64,000 nucleotides of DNA from Paramecium tetraurelia (Eukaryota > Ciliophora > Oligohymenophorea > Peniculida > Parameciidae), in NCBI RefSeq assembly GCF_000165425.1, contig NW_001798970.1, positions 1,453 to 65,452 on the forward strand, read 5' to 3'. A model generated the notes under the pieces. That model saw only the letters and a list, made by a program, of their open reading frames with translations. It ran no database searches and had not been told where the DNA came from. Of the stretch, positions 1 to 15,095 are shown in pieces (the stretch's first letter is position 1; the number at the start of each line of letters is the position of its first letter). The position numbers were made by a program, and so were the translations under genes.

Positions 1-1417
1 TCTATATTTCTGATTACTCAGGATAGATTATCCTTTTTTCTTCATTTCTGTTTTTCATTTGATAATTCAAATGTTTTTTAGACTTCTTTTTTATTTCATC
101 CATTTCTTTTTCCATTTTTTCTGAAAAATCATCTGATTTTTGAATATCTTTTGATTAATTTGAGAATCATTAATCAATAGCTTTTCATAAATAAGATTTT
201 CTATCTTTTTCTATTCCTCCTCCTTTTAATTATAAAATTACATTTTTATTACTTCTTTTTCTTCAATTCTTTCAATTTCTTTGAACTGTTTTAATTTCCT
301 TTTAAATTCTGTTTAGTTAGCTTTTTTTACATTATCTAATGAGATTTATTTGAATTAATTCAATTCATTTCTTATTTTTATTTATTAGTTTTATAATTTT
401 TCAGATAACCCTTCTCTTTTTTTTTTTTGTAATTCTTTAATAAATGATTCTAAGTCCGTCACGAATTAATTTAAATAAAATTGAATTACTTCTTTTAATT
501 ATATTCTTTAGGATGGAACTTTCTACAGCATTGATTTAATAAAATGCTTTTCCTTTTCTTTAATACTATCATTTTGCTAAATTTATCTGTTAATCTCTTC
601 TTATGAAATATTCACAATTTTGTAAAAAATTTCCTCTTACCTATTACCTAAGATTTAAAAATGTAATTACCTTAAAAGAATGTATCATTAGTCAACAACT
701 CATACCAAATAGCTCCCAAAGACCATATATCAACAGATTTATCATAAGAATTATTTTAATTTCCAAACACCTCTGGAGCCATATAATATGGTGTTCCAAC
801 TTTACTGGTCTGAAACATATTTTCTTTATTTTCTTTGACTAATCCAAAATCTATCAGTTTAATAGTTATTTCATTCGTTGGACCTTTAACATAGACAAAA
901 TTTTCAGGTTTCACATCTCTATGAAACAATCCTAATTAATGAAGTTGTTCAAGACCCTCCATCATCTAAAATATTACTTATTAATTACTTAAATAAAACA
1001 TAAATTTTTTTCTTCATAACTCAGATTTTAATATTGGGGAGTTTACATATATTAGTAAAACTCTCCATGGGCAAATTCCATAACAACAACTGGTAAACCA
1101 TTCTGTCTTTCCTGTACTCCTATTATTCCTATAATATTCTTGAACTTATATCTCTAAATTGCTTATATGGCTTATAATTCATTTTTATTAATTGATTTGT
1201 ATTCTTTGATAGCCACATTTTCATTAGTTTAAACATTCTACCCCTTAGAAACAATACCTTCTGATCCTTCACCTAATGGAGGTTTAAATTTCCTAAAAGT
1301 TTTTGCATCGATTGTAATTGTTTCAAACTACAGTTAAGCAAATTAAATAGCTTGCTAGTACGGATGCTTGAATTATATTGAAAATTGATTTGGTTTAAAC
1401 TAAGCAACATTGATCAT
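1..1417 (-). CDS. Ser/Thr protein kinase, C-terminus cut by window edge
   Basis: Read from an ATG at 1417 down to the window edge with TAA/TAG as Gln. After about 50 residues comes a glycine-rich loop (LGEGSEGIVSKG) and a VAIKEY lysine; then HRDVKPEN (catalytic loop), IDFGL (Mg2+ binding), GTPYYMAPE (P+1 loop) and VDIWSLG, so all core kinase motifs are present and an active enzyme is expected. A 23-nt intron (GTA...TAG) lies just before the helix preceding HRD. From about 600 down to 1 the frame continues as a Lys/Glu-rich, probably coiled-coil tail that runs off the window. Subfamily and substrate are not recognisable. Family assignment is seen directly; activity is inferred. Confidence 0.9.
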
Positions 1418-2472
1418 TGTTATTAATAATGATTTTATTAATACTTTTTATGAATCTTTTTAGCAAATTTATATGAAATGTATTTCTATTAGCATTAATT
1501 TAATTTTTTATATAAAATTAATTTATTATAGAATACATCAAGATAATCCATTTCTATAAATTTAATCAATCTTTATTTTCAAGAACTTATTGCAATAATA
1601 ATATTTTAAAGATTTTGAGATTCTCGCTGCTTCCTAACTTATATATCTTATATTTTCTTTTAAATTTAAGTTAATTAACATACAACGAACTTAGATTTAA
1701 TTCTTAAACTGATTTCAAGGTTGAACTCAAAATATTTATAACATCACTTATTTATGGGATTGATGAAATATTATAGCACTCTATTCATTATAGTGTAAAG
1801 TTTCTACAAAGCAGAATATTTATTTCATATATTTGATGCACTTATATATAATTTTTCCTTCATTGATTATAAATGAATCTTTCAGTTATTAAATCAGCTC
1901 ATTATTAATCCTCTCTAAGTTCGATCATTTATAAACATCCCATAAGAATAGTCGCTTATTGAGATCAATAATTTACTAATCCATAAATGAATTTCGGTAG
2001 GATAATATTTAGAACTTGATTTTGTATACATCCTATATAACTATTGATCATTTTCTTATCTTAAATGGTTTATCCTGTAGGTTACACTTTAAACTAAATT
2101 ACTAATCATTTATTGAATATTTAATTAATATTCAGCATTGATAATAAAAAAATATGTGAGTGTTTCAGAATGAAATAATAATGGTTACTACCCCTTCCGT
2201 CTTAACTCAATATCTGTGTTTCTAACTTATTTAGAACAATTCTCATCAGTTGATCAAACCATTCAAGTAAAATTAGAATTATTTAATTGATATTTCTTCC
2301 AATTATAAATAAACACATTGGAATTAATTATTATTATGGGATCCTTTCTTCATTTCAATTTCTCATAATGTTTTTAACCACTCCTAATCACAATCACTCT
2401 TATTTCTCACCTGAATATTAAAATTTATTTTAAATATTAATAGAATAACCCATACTTTTTATAGGATAATCA
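1418..2472. other. 1.05 kb AT-rich interval without a recognised gene
   Basis: Both strands carry TGA stops at short intervals in the frames I followed, and no conserved motif or tRNA-like T-arm was found. It separates the start of the kinase gene from the end of the DRC3-like gene (both on -), so it should hold the kinase promoter. It is long for such a compact genome. Confidence 0.5.
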
Positions 2473-4239
2473 TCAATTGCCTTCAGACTCATCATCCGAG
2501 GGTGTTTGCTAATTTTTGATTTAATCTGTGTAGTCTTCAATTTATTTGTTAATTTAGAGCACATTCTTTCTATTTCTTTCATATTACTTTTCTTTGTAAC
2601 TTGTAACCAATAACTTGATGTCTCTCTCGATCGATGTGGTAATATTGGTGTCCTAATCATTTAAATATCATCTTACTTTAGTATTGGCTTTAGATTATAA
2701 GTTATCTTTGATGTTACTTACTGTACCCAATAGAGTTTCCTTATTTTCAAATAACTAGTTAATGATATAATTTTTAGTTTACTGTCTATAGATCCTCATC
2801 CCATTCACTTAAATCACTTCCTTATTACACAAATACTTAGTATCTATCATATTCTAATTTTGCTATATCTGTTAATTTAGTTCCGAATTCTCTAATGAAA
2901 TCTCCAATCTTCTTAAATCCGTGATCTCCTGAGACATAATCAGACATATCTTTAGTTATAAACCCTAACTTTCCATCAAAATCTCCTAATGCTGCCTCTA
3001 TATCCACCATCAATTGTAATTCTGTAGAGAGCAGATTATCCTTAAGTTTTTAGGTTTCTTTTTCTAAATCTTCCAATTTTAATTTCCAGCTATCCTCATT
3101 TCTTTCTTTTGCTCTAAATGCTAGTTTCTTTTGATGCTCAAATCTTTTGATAGTCAATATGGTTTCGTTTTCACTTTTAATTTCTCTTGCTCTAACTGCT
3201 TGTTCGAATTTCTATTAGAATTATAATTACGTTTACTTCAATTGATTATAATTTAGCAGTGTTCTTTTGAATAACATTCTTTTAAAGATTCTCCACTGTT
3301 TCTTTTATCTTTTCTTAGAATTTGTTTATTTCCTCTTCAACTCCTTTCATAGTTTTAACTTTTTCTAATTCCTCATCTTAAATTAATTCATCACTTAACT
3401 TTTCCACCAAATCCATTCTCGCGCTCTTTCTTTTAAATAATTCATCATTATTGTTTTTCTCCTCTTATTCTTAATTTTACATCTATTTTAAGAAGTCTTC
3501 CTAAGTAATAGCATCAGTTCTAAATTTTTCATCTGATTCTCTTATCTAATTTCTCTATGCTTCATCAATGAAACTATAATCCAAGTATCTAAGATTTGGT
3601 AATGAATTAATAATATGATTTTTATAATCTGGTTCTTTTGTAAATGGATTTCCTGCTACATTTAACACTTGTAAGTTCTTAAATTTCATTCCTTTTCCTT
3701 TACTAAAATATTGTGTTACAATTTCAAAGGAAGGTATTTTATTATTGCCAATGGATAAGACATTTAGAGATTTGCAATTGTCCAAACCTCCAACAGATGT
3801 CAATTAGTTATTAAACATTGACAAGTCTTTCAAATTGACTAGTTTATCCAATCCTTCTATCTCCTTAATCAAATTAAACGATAAATCAAGCCAATGCAAA
3901 TTGACCAAATGATCCAAATTCTCGATCTTTTAAATAATGTTATTATCTAATTGTAACTTCTCCAATCTCTCCAATCCTTAAAGATTTTCAATCTTCCAGA
4001 TATCTAAATTATTATAATCACTTACTCTTAAAAGACAAAGACATGACACGTAAAGAGTTTAACATAATTTAATCTCCCATAGTTATTTTATTCTCTGCAT
4101 TGTAATCCTTCACTGATTTGCTAGATGTTATCTAATAATAATACATGATTAATATTTCATCAATAACTGTGGGCTCTATTGAGGCCTTATTGTTTCGCTT
4201 ATCAATCTTTGGAAGATGAGCACTTTGAAAGTTTAGCAT
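2473..4239 (-). CDS. DRC3/LRRC48-like dynein regulatory complex LRR protein
   Basis: About 555 residues after removing four introns (22, 25, 28 and 24 nt). The N-terminal third holds leucine-rich repeats of the SDS22 type (units like [27 protein letters not shown]), closed by an LRR cap with [18 protein letters not shown] and [12 protein letters not shown]. This cap closely resembles DRC3, a nexin-dynein regulatory complex subunit of cilia (human 523 aa). A coiled-coil half follows and ends in an acidic tail before TGA at 2473. The start at 4239 gives a short N-terminus before the first repeat. Expected role: linking the complex to dynein in the axoneme. Assigned from the LRR cap; other SDS22-like ciliary proteins are the main alternative. 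Confidence 0.8.
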
Positions 4240-4666
4240 TTATATATAAAATATTATTTCAATTATTTAATATAAACTATCATTAAAGCTGATTCAAATT
4301 GTCAATGTGAAATAATATACATTCTTAATTTATAATCATTTGAAAATACTAAATAAAAATATTAACAAAAATGGCAATCATCATTTTCCCCATTTGGTTT
4401 GTTTCCAAGAATCAAAGTATTTAGTTATAAGCAAAATTTAACATAATAGAATATGATTCCAAAAAAGAATACGGATTTTGGAAATATCGATAAGATTTCT
4501 GAAAGTAGAAAACTATAGAGGAGAATGCAAGCAATCCTTAACGAATTGTTAAAATCTTTTTATTGAAAATTGCCTAGAGATTCTTGAATACTAAGTCTAA
4601 AAAAAATAAAATCTATAAATTGATGAAATGTGGTAAAATGAATGTTGTCGTAAATTAATAAATTTT
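4240..4666. other. Divergent intergenic region
   Basis: Lies between the starts of the DRC3-like gene (-) and the GPR180-like gene (+). Very AT-rich, no ORF or recognised motif; presumably holds both promoters. Confidence 0.5.
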
Positions 4667-5994
4667 ATGATTAAATACTTGTTTGTTTTAATATTACTTT
4701 ATTTGAGTTAGGCCAAGAGAATCAAGCAAACCTATCTAATTAGATCCCTTAGAGATTGGCATTACATATCAAAATTCGGAGCAGAAACGGGAGAGGTATT
4801 CTATTCGCTAACGTATAAAAATTAAATATTATTAGATTCCGATTCAAGAATGTAGAAGAGAATGATGAACGAACAATTCCAATATAATATGAATTATTTT
4901 TAGATGAAGAATGGCCTAATGCGATAGAGAAGGCCGAGTGCGATGTAAAAATACATAATAATAAATTAGAGAAGCAATGTGGCGAGAAGAAAGGAGACTA
5001 TATAAGTCCCAGTTAACAGTGAGTTTGAATTTAAAGGAAGTTTAACGGCTAAAGTCAGAGCTCATCTATGGTATTTTGCATTTAGTGATTGTGAAAAAAT
5101 ATTAAGAAATTCATTTCCAGTTGAAAGCAAAGTTAAGTTAGATGTGGAATTGCACATAACAAATGTTGGAGGCACTGAATTTACATTAGAATAGTTTGGA
5201 ATATTATAAATTATAGGGATTATAGCCTTAATTGATGTAATAATGTTAATTTACAACGGGAATCAAATATTAGAAAAATAAAGAAAGTATGAGGAATTTA
5301 GTTTGCCATTATTTTTATTGGTGATCACTTTATTATTGGAAACTTTTTCCTATTGTTTTTTAACTATTCATTTATGGATCTATAGTGAGAATGGGGCTGG
5401 ATCATTATTATTATAGGTGTTGTCTGTTATTTTCTAGGTGGCATCACAATTTTCATTAACAATGATTTTGGTTATGCTGTCTTGGGGATGGCAAATAAAC
5501 TTTAGTAAATTTGACAATTTTGAATTATTTATACCAATTTCAATATTGGTAGGGTTCTTCTAAATTATAATTGTTGGTGTAAGTTTTATAGATTATGATG
5601 CTTATTATAAAGATCATTAATATGAAGGATGGGTTGGATGGCTTGCTGCTTTAATTTACATAGGAGAATTCGTTTATTTTATGAATGGTCTAGTTGACAC
5701 TTACAACAAATAGAATACAAAAATATAATAATTCATTTTATTATTGGGTTTGTACGGTGGAGTGTATTTCATCAGTTTCCCAGTTTTGTAGACTGTAAAT
5801 TTAGTAAACAAATTATTTGATATTCTTAGTTTACGGCAAGATATGTGAGATATAAAGTAATGGAGATAGGAACTATGTTGTTTAGAACCTCTGCGATTTT
5901 ATTGCTTACTAGACTGTTTACTTCAAAAAAATCGATCTTTGCATAGATTTCAATTGAGAATAAGAGTTTCTTGGACAGGAATAAGGATGAGTGA
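4667..5994 (+). CDS. GPR180/TMEM145-like seven-TM membrane protein
   Basis: About 417 residues after splicing introns of 23, 25 and 26 nt. It begins with a signal peptide (MIKYLFVLILLYLSQA), then a lumenal domain starting HYISKFGAETG, then a block of seven or so hydrophobic segments beginning FGILQIIGIIALIDVIM. The last segments carry ARYVRYKVMEIGTMLF, resembling the PWVR-like motif of the GPR180/TMEM145 (GpcrRhopsn4) family. Proteins of this group act in the secretory pathway or at the surface and their function is poorly known. The start was chosen because it opens a clean signal peptide; no in-frame ATG lies just upstream. Assignment rests on topology and a few motifs. Confidence 0.7.
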
Positions 5995-6039
5995 AGCAAT
6001 GTATATCTGTTGATTTATTAATTTTATTATATTATAAAG

Positions 6040-8018
<1,979 letters not shown>

Positions 8019-8057
8019 ATGATATAAAATTATAAAAAACTTATTTAATATTTAAAT

Positions 8058-9501
8058 TCAATAATCTTACATGATGTTTTATCTATCCTTTAAGTTTAAT
8101 TAGCCTTTTCCTTTCTCCTTCATTTCCTTCACACTTTTGATCCTCTACTTAACCTCCGCAACAGCCTTCTTCATACCATTCTCCTCAAAGGTTTTCAAAC
8201 TCTTCTAAAAATAACTCAAAGCATCTCTAAATTCCTAGACTAACAACAATATTGTGCCTTTATTAATTTATATACATTAATATACCAAGAATCTTTTGAG
8301 TCTTTGCTACTTAAACACTTCCTTCTCCATATACTTTAACTTCTAGATCTTCAGTTTCATATAATTCACCCAGTGCTTCTTAATGTCTCTCTTATCTTAA
8401 TTAGATGATGGCAATTTATCGTTTTATCTTAATAACCTTCTTGTCTTAGGCAGTATATAATTCAATATAGATCTATTTCACTTTCTATAGACAAGCAATT
8501 TGTTCATCAGTAGATTTAATCTTCTCGTAATAAGTTGATAACTATTAGTATAGTTCTGCTACATATTCAGTTTTATGATAATTAATTTCTACTAACATAT
8601 CTATAGCACTTGTCTGACATTGAATTGCATCCTTCCAATTTTCTTGGCATGCAAATATTTTGGCTTTTTCAATATAAGAAATTGCACTCTATTCAGACTT
8701 ATAACCGTATTTGGCTTCTGTAATAGCAAACACTTTAGTAATGCATTCTTCACTAGCATCGTAGTCTTTCAGGTTGCTATACATTATTAATGATGTGTAA
8801 TTTACGTATGGCAATTAGACATCAGCGTCAATGTTTAAATTGAATGCTCAGTTTCATCTCCATAGATCTAACATTGGGTTTCATAGGCCTTTTTCAATAA
8901 ATCCAAGGATTCTTCATAACTATTGATTTCTAGATAACATTTTCCAAGTAATGTGAGAATGATTGAATTGTAACTCTTGCTTTCTTATTCTTCATTATAC
9001 AATTTGGCATTTTTCTTCAAAGCAAGAGTTAGATGATCAATCGCTTACTCATAACATTTATAATTTAGATATGCCTCGCCTATATTAGTATGTGCTTTCA
9101 CTAATTTAAATTATCCTTTGCCATGTGTGAATACCAGAATCTTGGATATAAAGTGATAATAATGAATACCTTGGCCAATGCCAACTAGTGCATTCTGATA
9201 TTCAATATTTGTTCTTCACTCTTATCTTTCGAATACTCATCCAACATCTTCATCTTTTCTTCCAAATCCTCAGATATCTTATCTTCAATTTATTTTTGTT
9301 GATCCGGTTAGTAATTACCATAATTCTTGTCTTATTAGTATTTATCCTTTTATGCTAGACAATTATCATAAATATTAATCTACAGTTATCAAATTGATTG
9401 GATTCCATCTAATCAACTTGATTAAATTAATCATAATCCTCTTCATTTTGATCTTAATCATCTTAGAAATTACCATCGTCATCATCATATCCTTCTTACA
9501 T
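8058..9501 (-). CDS. Tetratricopeptide-repeat protein
   Basis: About 442 residues after four introns (29, 29, 29, 28 nt). The first ~35 residues are Asp/Gln-rich (a GYDDDDGNF stretch). From about residue 90 there are TPR-type helical pairs such as HTNIGEAYLNYKCYEQAIDHL, LLGKCYLEINSYEESLDLLKKA and SYIEKAKIFACQENWKDAI, continuing almost to a Lys-rich C-terminus. TPR arrays are protein-binding scaffolds; the similarity to ciliary and intraflagellar TPR proteins is only general, so I name no orthologue. It is convergent with the upstream kinase (39 bp between stop codons). Confidence 0.75.
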
Positions 9502-10117
9502 GTTTCTGTTATATCTCTTATATATTAAAAATAATAATCTAAATTAAACAAAACTTGAGTAGTAATATAATATATAACATTCTACTTAACTTACTCAATC
9601 TTAACATATCCTTTAAATCTATTAAATTAACAGTTCTAATCTAGACTATTGTTGTATTCAATATTATTACAATTGCATATTATATGTTAACGGATAATAT
9701 ACATTCAAGAATTATTATTATTTATGTATAATAATATTAAGACCTCTACTATAATTATTGTATAAATTTTGAACATAAACATAAACGAAGTTAAAGTGGT
9801 TTAATCATAAAATCCTGTCTATAGATTATGATGTAATTTAAATTTAATTTTGAAAGAGAAGAGATTTGAGAATTCATTTAGAAATAAATTTCGTAATTAA
9901 ACTATTGCTTTTTGATTTAAAATTTGATTTATCTCAAAAGTTTAGGTCCTCCTATATAATTTTATGTTAATTAAACTACAGAACAAGTTGGCTATTTGAT
10001 CAAAGGATCTAGAACTGTTGAGCATTAAAAATATATTTTGAAAATGATCTATACTTTGTAAAATACTCTTATTTCAATTTATTATAATATTTATTGTAAG
10101 TACAAGAAGAGAGAATA
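9502..10117. other. Intergenic, nothing recognised
   Basis: AT-rich interval between the start of the TPR gene (-) and the following + strand gene. No conserved coding block, tRNA or repeat was seen. Confidence 0.45.
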
Positions 10118-10975
10118 ATGAATAGCTTAAGAAGTTAATAAAGAAAATGCGAGTGTCCACTTCTAAGTTACAAAGAATTCAGTCCCAGACTAAAGGGGCC
10201 CTTTTATTATAAAAGCTTGCATAGTGAATCAAAAAAGCTCCTCTCGCCGTTTGGGAGTTAAACAAAAATTACAGATCAAAAATTTGCGATTCATCTCAAA
10301 CCCATTTTGATCCCAGATTTAATGGGTAGGAGTTAAATTCAATGTTTGAAAATAAGATGTCCACTTATTCAAAAGAGTCTTAGATCTTAAAGTTCAAACG
10401 AATAAGTATATGGAATTTATGGGAGCAAGTGGAAAAGGTTGATTTCTTAAGGGAAGTTTAGCGTGAAACAAATTCGACATTAAAAAATAATTTATAGATT
10501 CAAGATATATGTAAGAGCAGTTTAACTTATGCTAACATATTTTAAATTTAAAAGGGCTAGATAATCTAATATGAAAAGTAGCAAAAGATTATCAAAGGCC
10601 AGAATCTCTATAGTTAATATAAGAAAATAATCTGGTCAGTCAACTTTAATCCCCCTTATTTAGTAATATCAAGCAGAACTGTTATCAATGCAAAATCAAA
10701 TATTGAATGTATCTACTTCAGATGTACATAGTCCACAATCTCTGTGCTTAAAACGAAAATAAAAAACACTTTCTTAAATAAGTTTCGATCATTTTCTTAA
10801 AAGACCCATCTAACAATTCATAAAAAATAAGAATCTTTCTTCAATTTCAGATCACAAATCAACTTAACCTACTAAAAGAACTTGCAAGACTGAATAAAGT
10901 CACAAAAGATTTGCAAGTATTAGATAATTGCATCGCAAACTTCAGTTGAGTTAGGCTTATTCAGCTTAATAATGA
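10118..10975 (+). pseudogene. Possible broken or misassembled gene, unknown function
   Basis: I do not recognise a family. Two overlapping readings compete. The frame from ATG 10118 is open for 285 codons to TGA 10973-10975 but is poor in Asp/Glu, unlike its neighbours. A second frame, from ATG 10147, looks more protein-like in its middle (LWEQVEKVDFLREVQRETNS) but contains an in-frame TGA at 10225-10227. A 25-nt GT...AG segment at 10578-10602 would splice the second frame into the first for the C-terminus. An ancestral gene damaged by one mutation, a sequence error, or an ordinary gene in the first frame are all possible. Confidence 0.35.
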
Positions 10976-11010
10976 TACTAGTATTAATGTTATATAAAAC
11001 TTAATATCAA

Positions 11011-14000
11011 TCAAAAGAATTCTAAGTACATTTTTTTCTGTAATTGATTTTATCGTGATTTTCCAAACAACTGTTCCAGATTAGCTGTTGCATTAACAAA
11101 AATGCTTCTCGGAGTTATTTTAGAGAGTTTCTTCAATTCCAACATATTAGCATTTTAATTAGCAATATTGAAAACCATAATATCAACTTAATTCTTCTCC
11201 AAAATTTATCTCAAGTGGAGTTCTTGTTTTTGACTCATTTTTCTGTTAACTAAAATATTGGATGATAATAATTACTCTCTGTAAAGATACAAATAAATTT
11301 ATAACGAGATCTAAAATCATGTTGTTATTAGGATTTATCCTTATCAATTCTATTACAGTGATCATTTTCATTTCTAATAAATTTAAAATCCTCATCTTCA
11401 AATTCGGAATTAGACTCACTAGTTACATCCTAATGACAATCCTAACTAGGATAAGAATAATATATTTATTATACCTAAAATTCACGTGTTGACTCTTGTC
11501 ATCTACATTTTCAATTACCATACTTTTTCCTTCATCTTCCTCAGCCACTGGGGGCAAATAAATTTTTTATTTAATATTCATTTCCTTAACTTTCTTTTTC
11601 TCATAGTCACTGTCATGAATGGTGATTTTATGTTCGAAGAAATTCTTAACAGCAAATTTTAAGGCTTAGAATAATTTTGATTTTCCTCCCGGAGCAGTAA
11701 TAGCCATGAATAATTACTTAGTCAGTAAATCTTTATAGGTTCCTTTTGGTTATAATGGAAAAGCCTCGTGTAGTGAATTGTTGAATCCGTACATGCCAAT
11801 CAAATCTTGGGGTTATAGAATGTTGAAGATTTTGGTGCATATGCTATGAGACAAGTTGATTTGCTCAACAGTCATTTCTTTTGAATAATCAATAATGAAA
11901 ACGATTTCGTAGATGTTGATAGAAATTTAGTTTCTAAATTATTGGATGGGCAAAGGAGATATGCTAAATAGATTAAAGATTTTCTCTAAAACCATGAGAC
12001 AGAAATCACGGACTTCAGGATCATAATATTCACCCAATTCTATTATTTATGTTAAGATCTCAGCACCAGTCTTGAAATTACCTTCGATTAATTCGTATAT
12101 GGCTTATAGTTGCATAATCTTTGAAAGTAGGACTTCTTTGGGTACATTTTTGAACATGTCAACAAAGTTATAATCCTATTCGGCTTGATTTTACTCTTAA
12201 TTAGTGTTTTCATTAAGTTTGTTGTAATACTCTAATGCCTTTTTTTCAGATATTTTGAAATTACTCAAATCTCCAATTTAGATATAACACAATGCCTTTT
12301 TAACATGGAGATTAATCAATCTTACTATATTGCTTTAAGTGAACTTTTAATCCTTCTCAGCTATGGCTTCAAAATCATTGAATAATTTAAGTGTTTCTGG
12401 AATGAAGATTTCATTTTGCATACAAATAGTGAACATGAACTATGCCAATTGAAATTGTCTATTTAACAATTTTGCCTTTGCTAGTTGTTTCTTCTTCATC
12501 AACTCTACAATCTTCTCTTCGATCATTTATAATTCTGTCATACCTCCGTTAGATTATCCAGAATCTCCTCTTACTCTTCCATCTTGATCTTGCCTATATT
12601 CCTCATCTTTATATCTTTCATCTTATTGAATAATGCTCTCTTTCAAATCCAATCTCTAACTGATGATACTACTTTAATTATATGAGTGACCTCCTTGATA
12701 TTTGACCTTGTTATTTGATATATTTGGAGATAATTGAGGAGATATGTATGGTGAATTATCAGGATCTACTGAGTTGATGGGTTGTAATTGTTGCTTACTT
12801 TCTGCAAATGACATTCTGCCACTTACTCTCTTCTTCTTCTACATAGGTGTTTGAATAGAATTTGTTTATATCTATGTTATTCTGTTTTAGGTGCCAGTGT
12901 TGAGTAATGCTACATGGGGGATATTGGTTTTTTGTAACAATTGAGAAGTAGATTAGTTTTTATGATGTTAATCTAATGGTTTACTCATGAGGGATTATGA
13001 ATTTCCTTTGTATTAACTTTCGACCCTTTTTGATTTGTTATCCTTCTTCTTCTTTACTTGTACACTTATCCAATTGATTTTCATTTACTCTTTGAATCTT
13101 TGAGCCAATACTTTCAATCTTTATTTGAAATTTTAATATAAATTTGGTTCCTGTAATGCTGACTACATCCCTAAACACCATTTTTTAAGTTCTTTGATTT
13201 CTATTAATTCTAATTTGGCTATGTAGATGGCTTCTTCCATTTCATTTATGGCTTCAAATACTCTGCCACCCTTCATGTGCAAGATCCCAATATTATTGGC
13301 ACATATTCCAACTGCACTCATGTTTCCTATTTCTTTCTTGTAAAAGTCCTTTGCTTTACTTAATTCCATCAAAGCCAAGGCGTCTGAATGTTTAGAATTT
13401 GAATATTTTTGATTGGAATACTTGATTGTAGTTACAAATATATTCATAGTTTGAAATAAGGATTTAATCTCAAAGGAGTTAAAATAATCCTAATAATTAA
13501 TCAATTCTTCTTCTTGATCCATGTTTTAAATGTCTATACTATTCATAAATTCAGTTAAAACCTTGATTGGCTATTCAAATGATAAACCAATTCGAGTGGC
13601 TGTATACCAAACAAATAGAAATATGACTAATTGATATTGATGGATATTTACCAACTGATAACACAATGATTACAATTAAAACAATGATCTCTAAGATCCT
13701 GACATTATTCAGGGATGTGCCTTCATAGAGTTCTTGAATTAGAGTTTGTTCCTCAAAGTAATGGACCAAAATGAAGGAAGGCATTGTGAAATTGTTTTCT
13801 TCAGGTTCAATGTACACATATCTTCTCCCATTTTCAGGGGCTGTAACTATAGACACCTTCTTTGTGGAATAGGTGTTGACCTTGGAAAATAAAAGATAAA
13901 ACTTATTTTAACCAAACGAGTAAGTCAAGGATGTGGAATTTAGAGTTGCATTATACACTAATTCATTAGATTTATTGAGGATTTATGGTGCCAAATCTTC

Positions 14001-15095
14001 ATTCAAAGTATTATAGGAAGATTAACTGAAATCTTTAGTTGTCACTATGTATTTAATAATGGATTCGGAAATAGCCATATTGCTGTAATCTGATGGGGCT
14101 AAGGTAGTGTATTACTAGTCAATGATGGCAGTAAACAACTAATGTTCACTTTCACCTTGACTTTCATGTTATTGGTAATGTCTTGTTATGAGATCCAAGA
14201 GATATAAATTTGAAATCTTTGCTGTCAGATAGCATTATCTAGCATCATCTTAAGAGATGATTTATGTCATCGTTAATGATGGACTTGAGGTGAATACATC
14301 ATTATGATCATAATAAATTGTAAAATTCAATGTAGAGTCTAATATGAATTCTTCTTCTGGTAGCCAATCATAAGTATTAATGTCCTTCAACAAATTTTAT
14401 TGCTATTTAGTGAACTATGGTATCCTAACGACCAAAGAGTCTGTGCAATGAACCATCAATGATGCATAGTTGATGGGTACCAGTGTTGAATCTGCCTCGC
14501 TCGATTTGGGTTCTAGTTGTAAGTCTTACGAGAGTGATCTTGTATTACTATTTATATATCATCACTTTTCAATACTTGATTATGATATCTGATAATATAA
14601 GTGATTAGGTGATCTTGTTCACCAAAAAGCTTAATCTGGGGTTTGATTACTGTAAGGTGTTGAAATTAGTGTAATTAGAGTGACTCCAGGCCACTGTGTA
14701 ATCTTCTTCAGTTATTTCACCAGATGAAAACGAGAAGGGTGCAATTTACTTGGCATCCAAAGTCCTAAATAGGCTTGAAGTAATACCAGGATGAATAGTT
14801 TTAAAACTCGCCAAAACAATAATGTCTCAAATGTGCACTTACTCCAAATATTTAATTAAAATATGCTTAATATTGGATATAGATTTCCTATCATTCGGGT
14901 ATTATTTACTTGTTATATGATATTCATTTCTATTTATAAGCCATTCAAATGTCGATTTATGTGAAATTCTAAGAGAGAATCCTAAAAACTAGGAATGCTC
15001 ACAAAACCAAGCAATCCAACCTACAACACTGCTAACATTAGAATCAAAATTATAGGAATCAATATAACAAGTAAAATCTAATTTTTTAGTTCCAT
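11011..15095 (-). CDS. Membrane protein with extracellular Cache-like region and C-terminal VWA domain
   Basis: About 1,300 residues. An N-terminal membrane segment (ILLVILIPIILILMLAVLQ) is followed by a long extracellular region of dCache type (FKTIHPGITSSLFRTLDAKQ; later YVYIEPEENNFTMPSFILVH), then a second membrane helix (RILEIIVLIVIIVLSV) at ~13,680. The cytoplasmic part has helical TPR-like repeats (IGILHMKGGRVFEAINEME) and a VWA domain near 11,900-11,600 (FIIDYSKEMT, an altered MIDAS, then TAPGGKSKLFQAL). Several 20-30 nt introns. Near 14,811-14,829 the frame must change by one base: either an indel or a 17-nt intron (GTAAGT...GAG). Such proteins may sense extracellular ligands; that is inference. 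Confidence 0.78.

Noticed and set aside
1900-1950. TTCGATC resembling a tRNA T-loop
   Set aside because: The flanking bases do not form a T-stem and no anticodon arm or acceptor stem could be found.
2430-2660. 76-codon ORF on the minus strand
   Set aside because: It lies in a different frame over the 3' end of the DRC3-like gene; the spliced DRC3 frame explains the region better.
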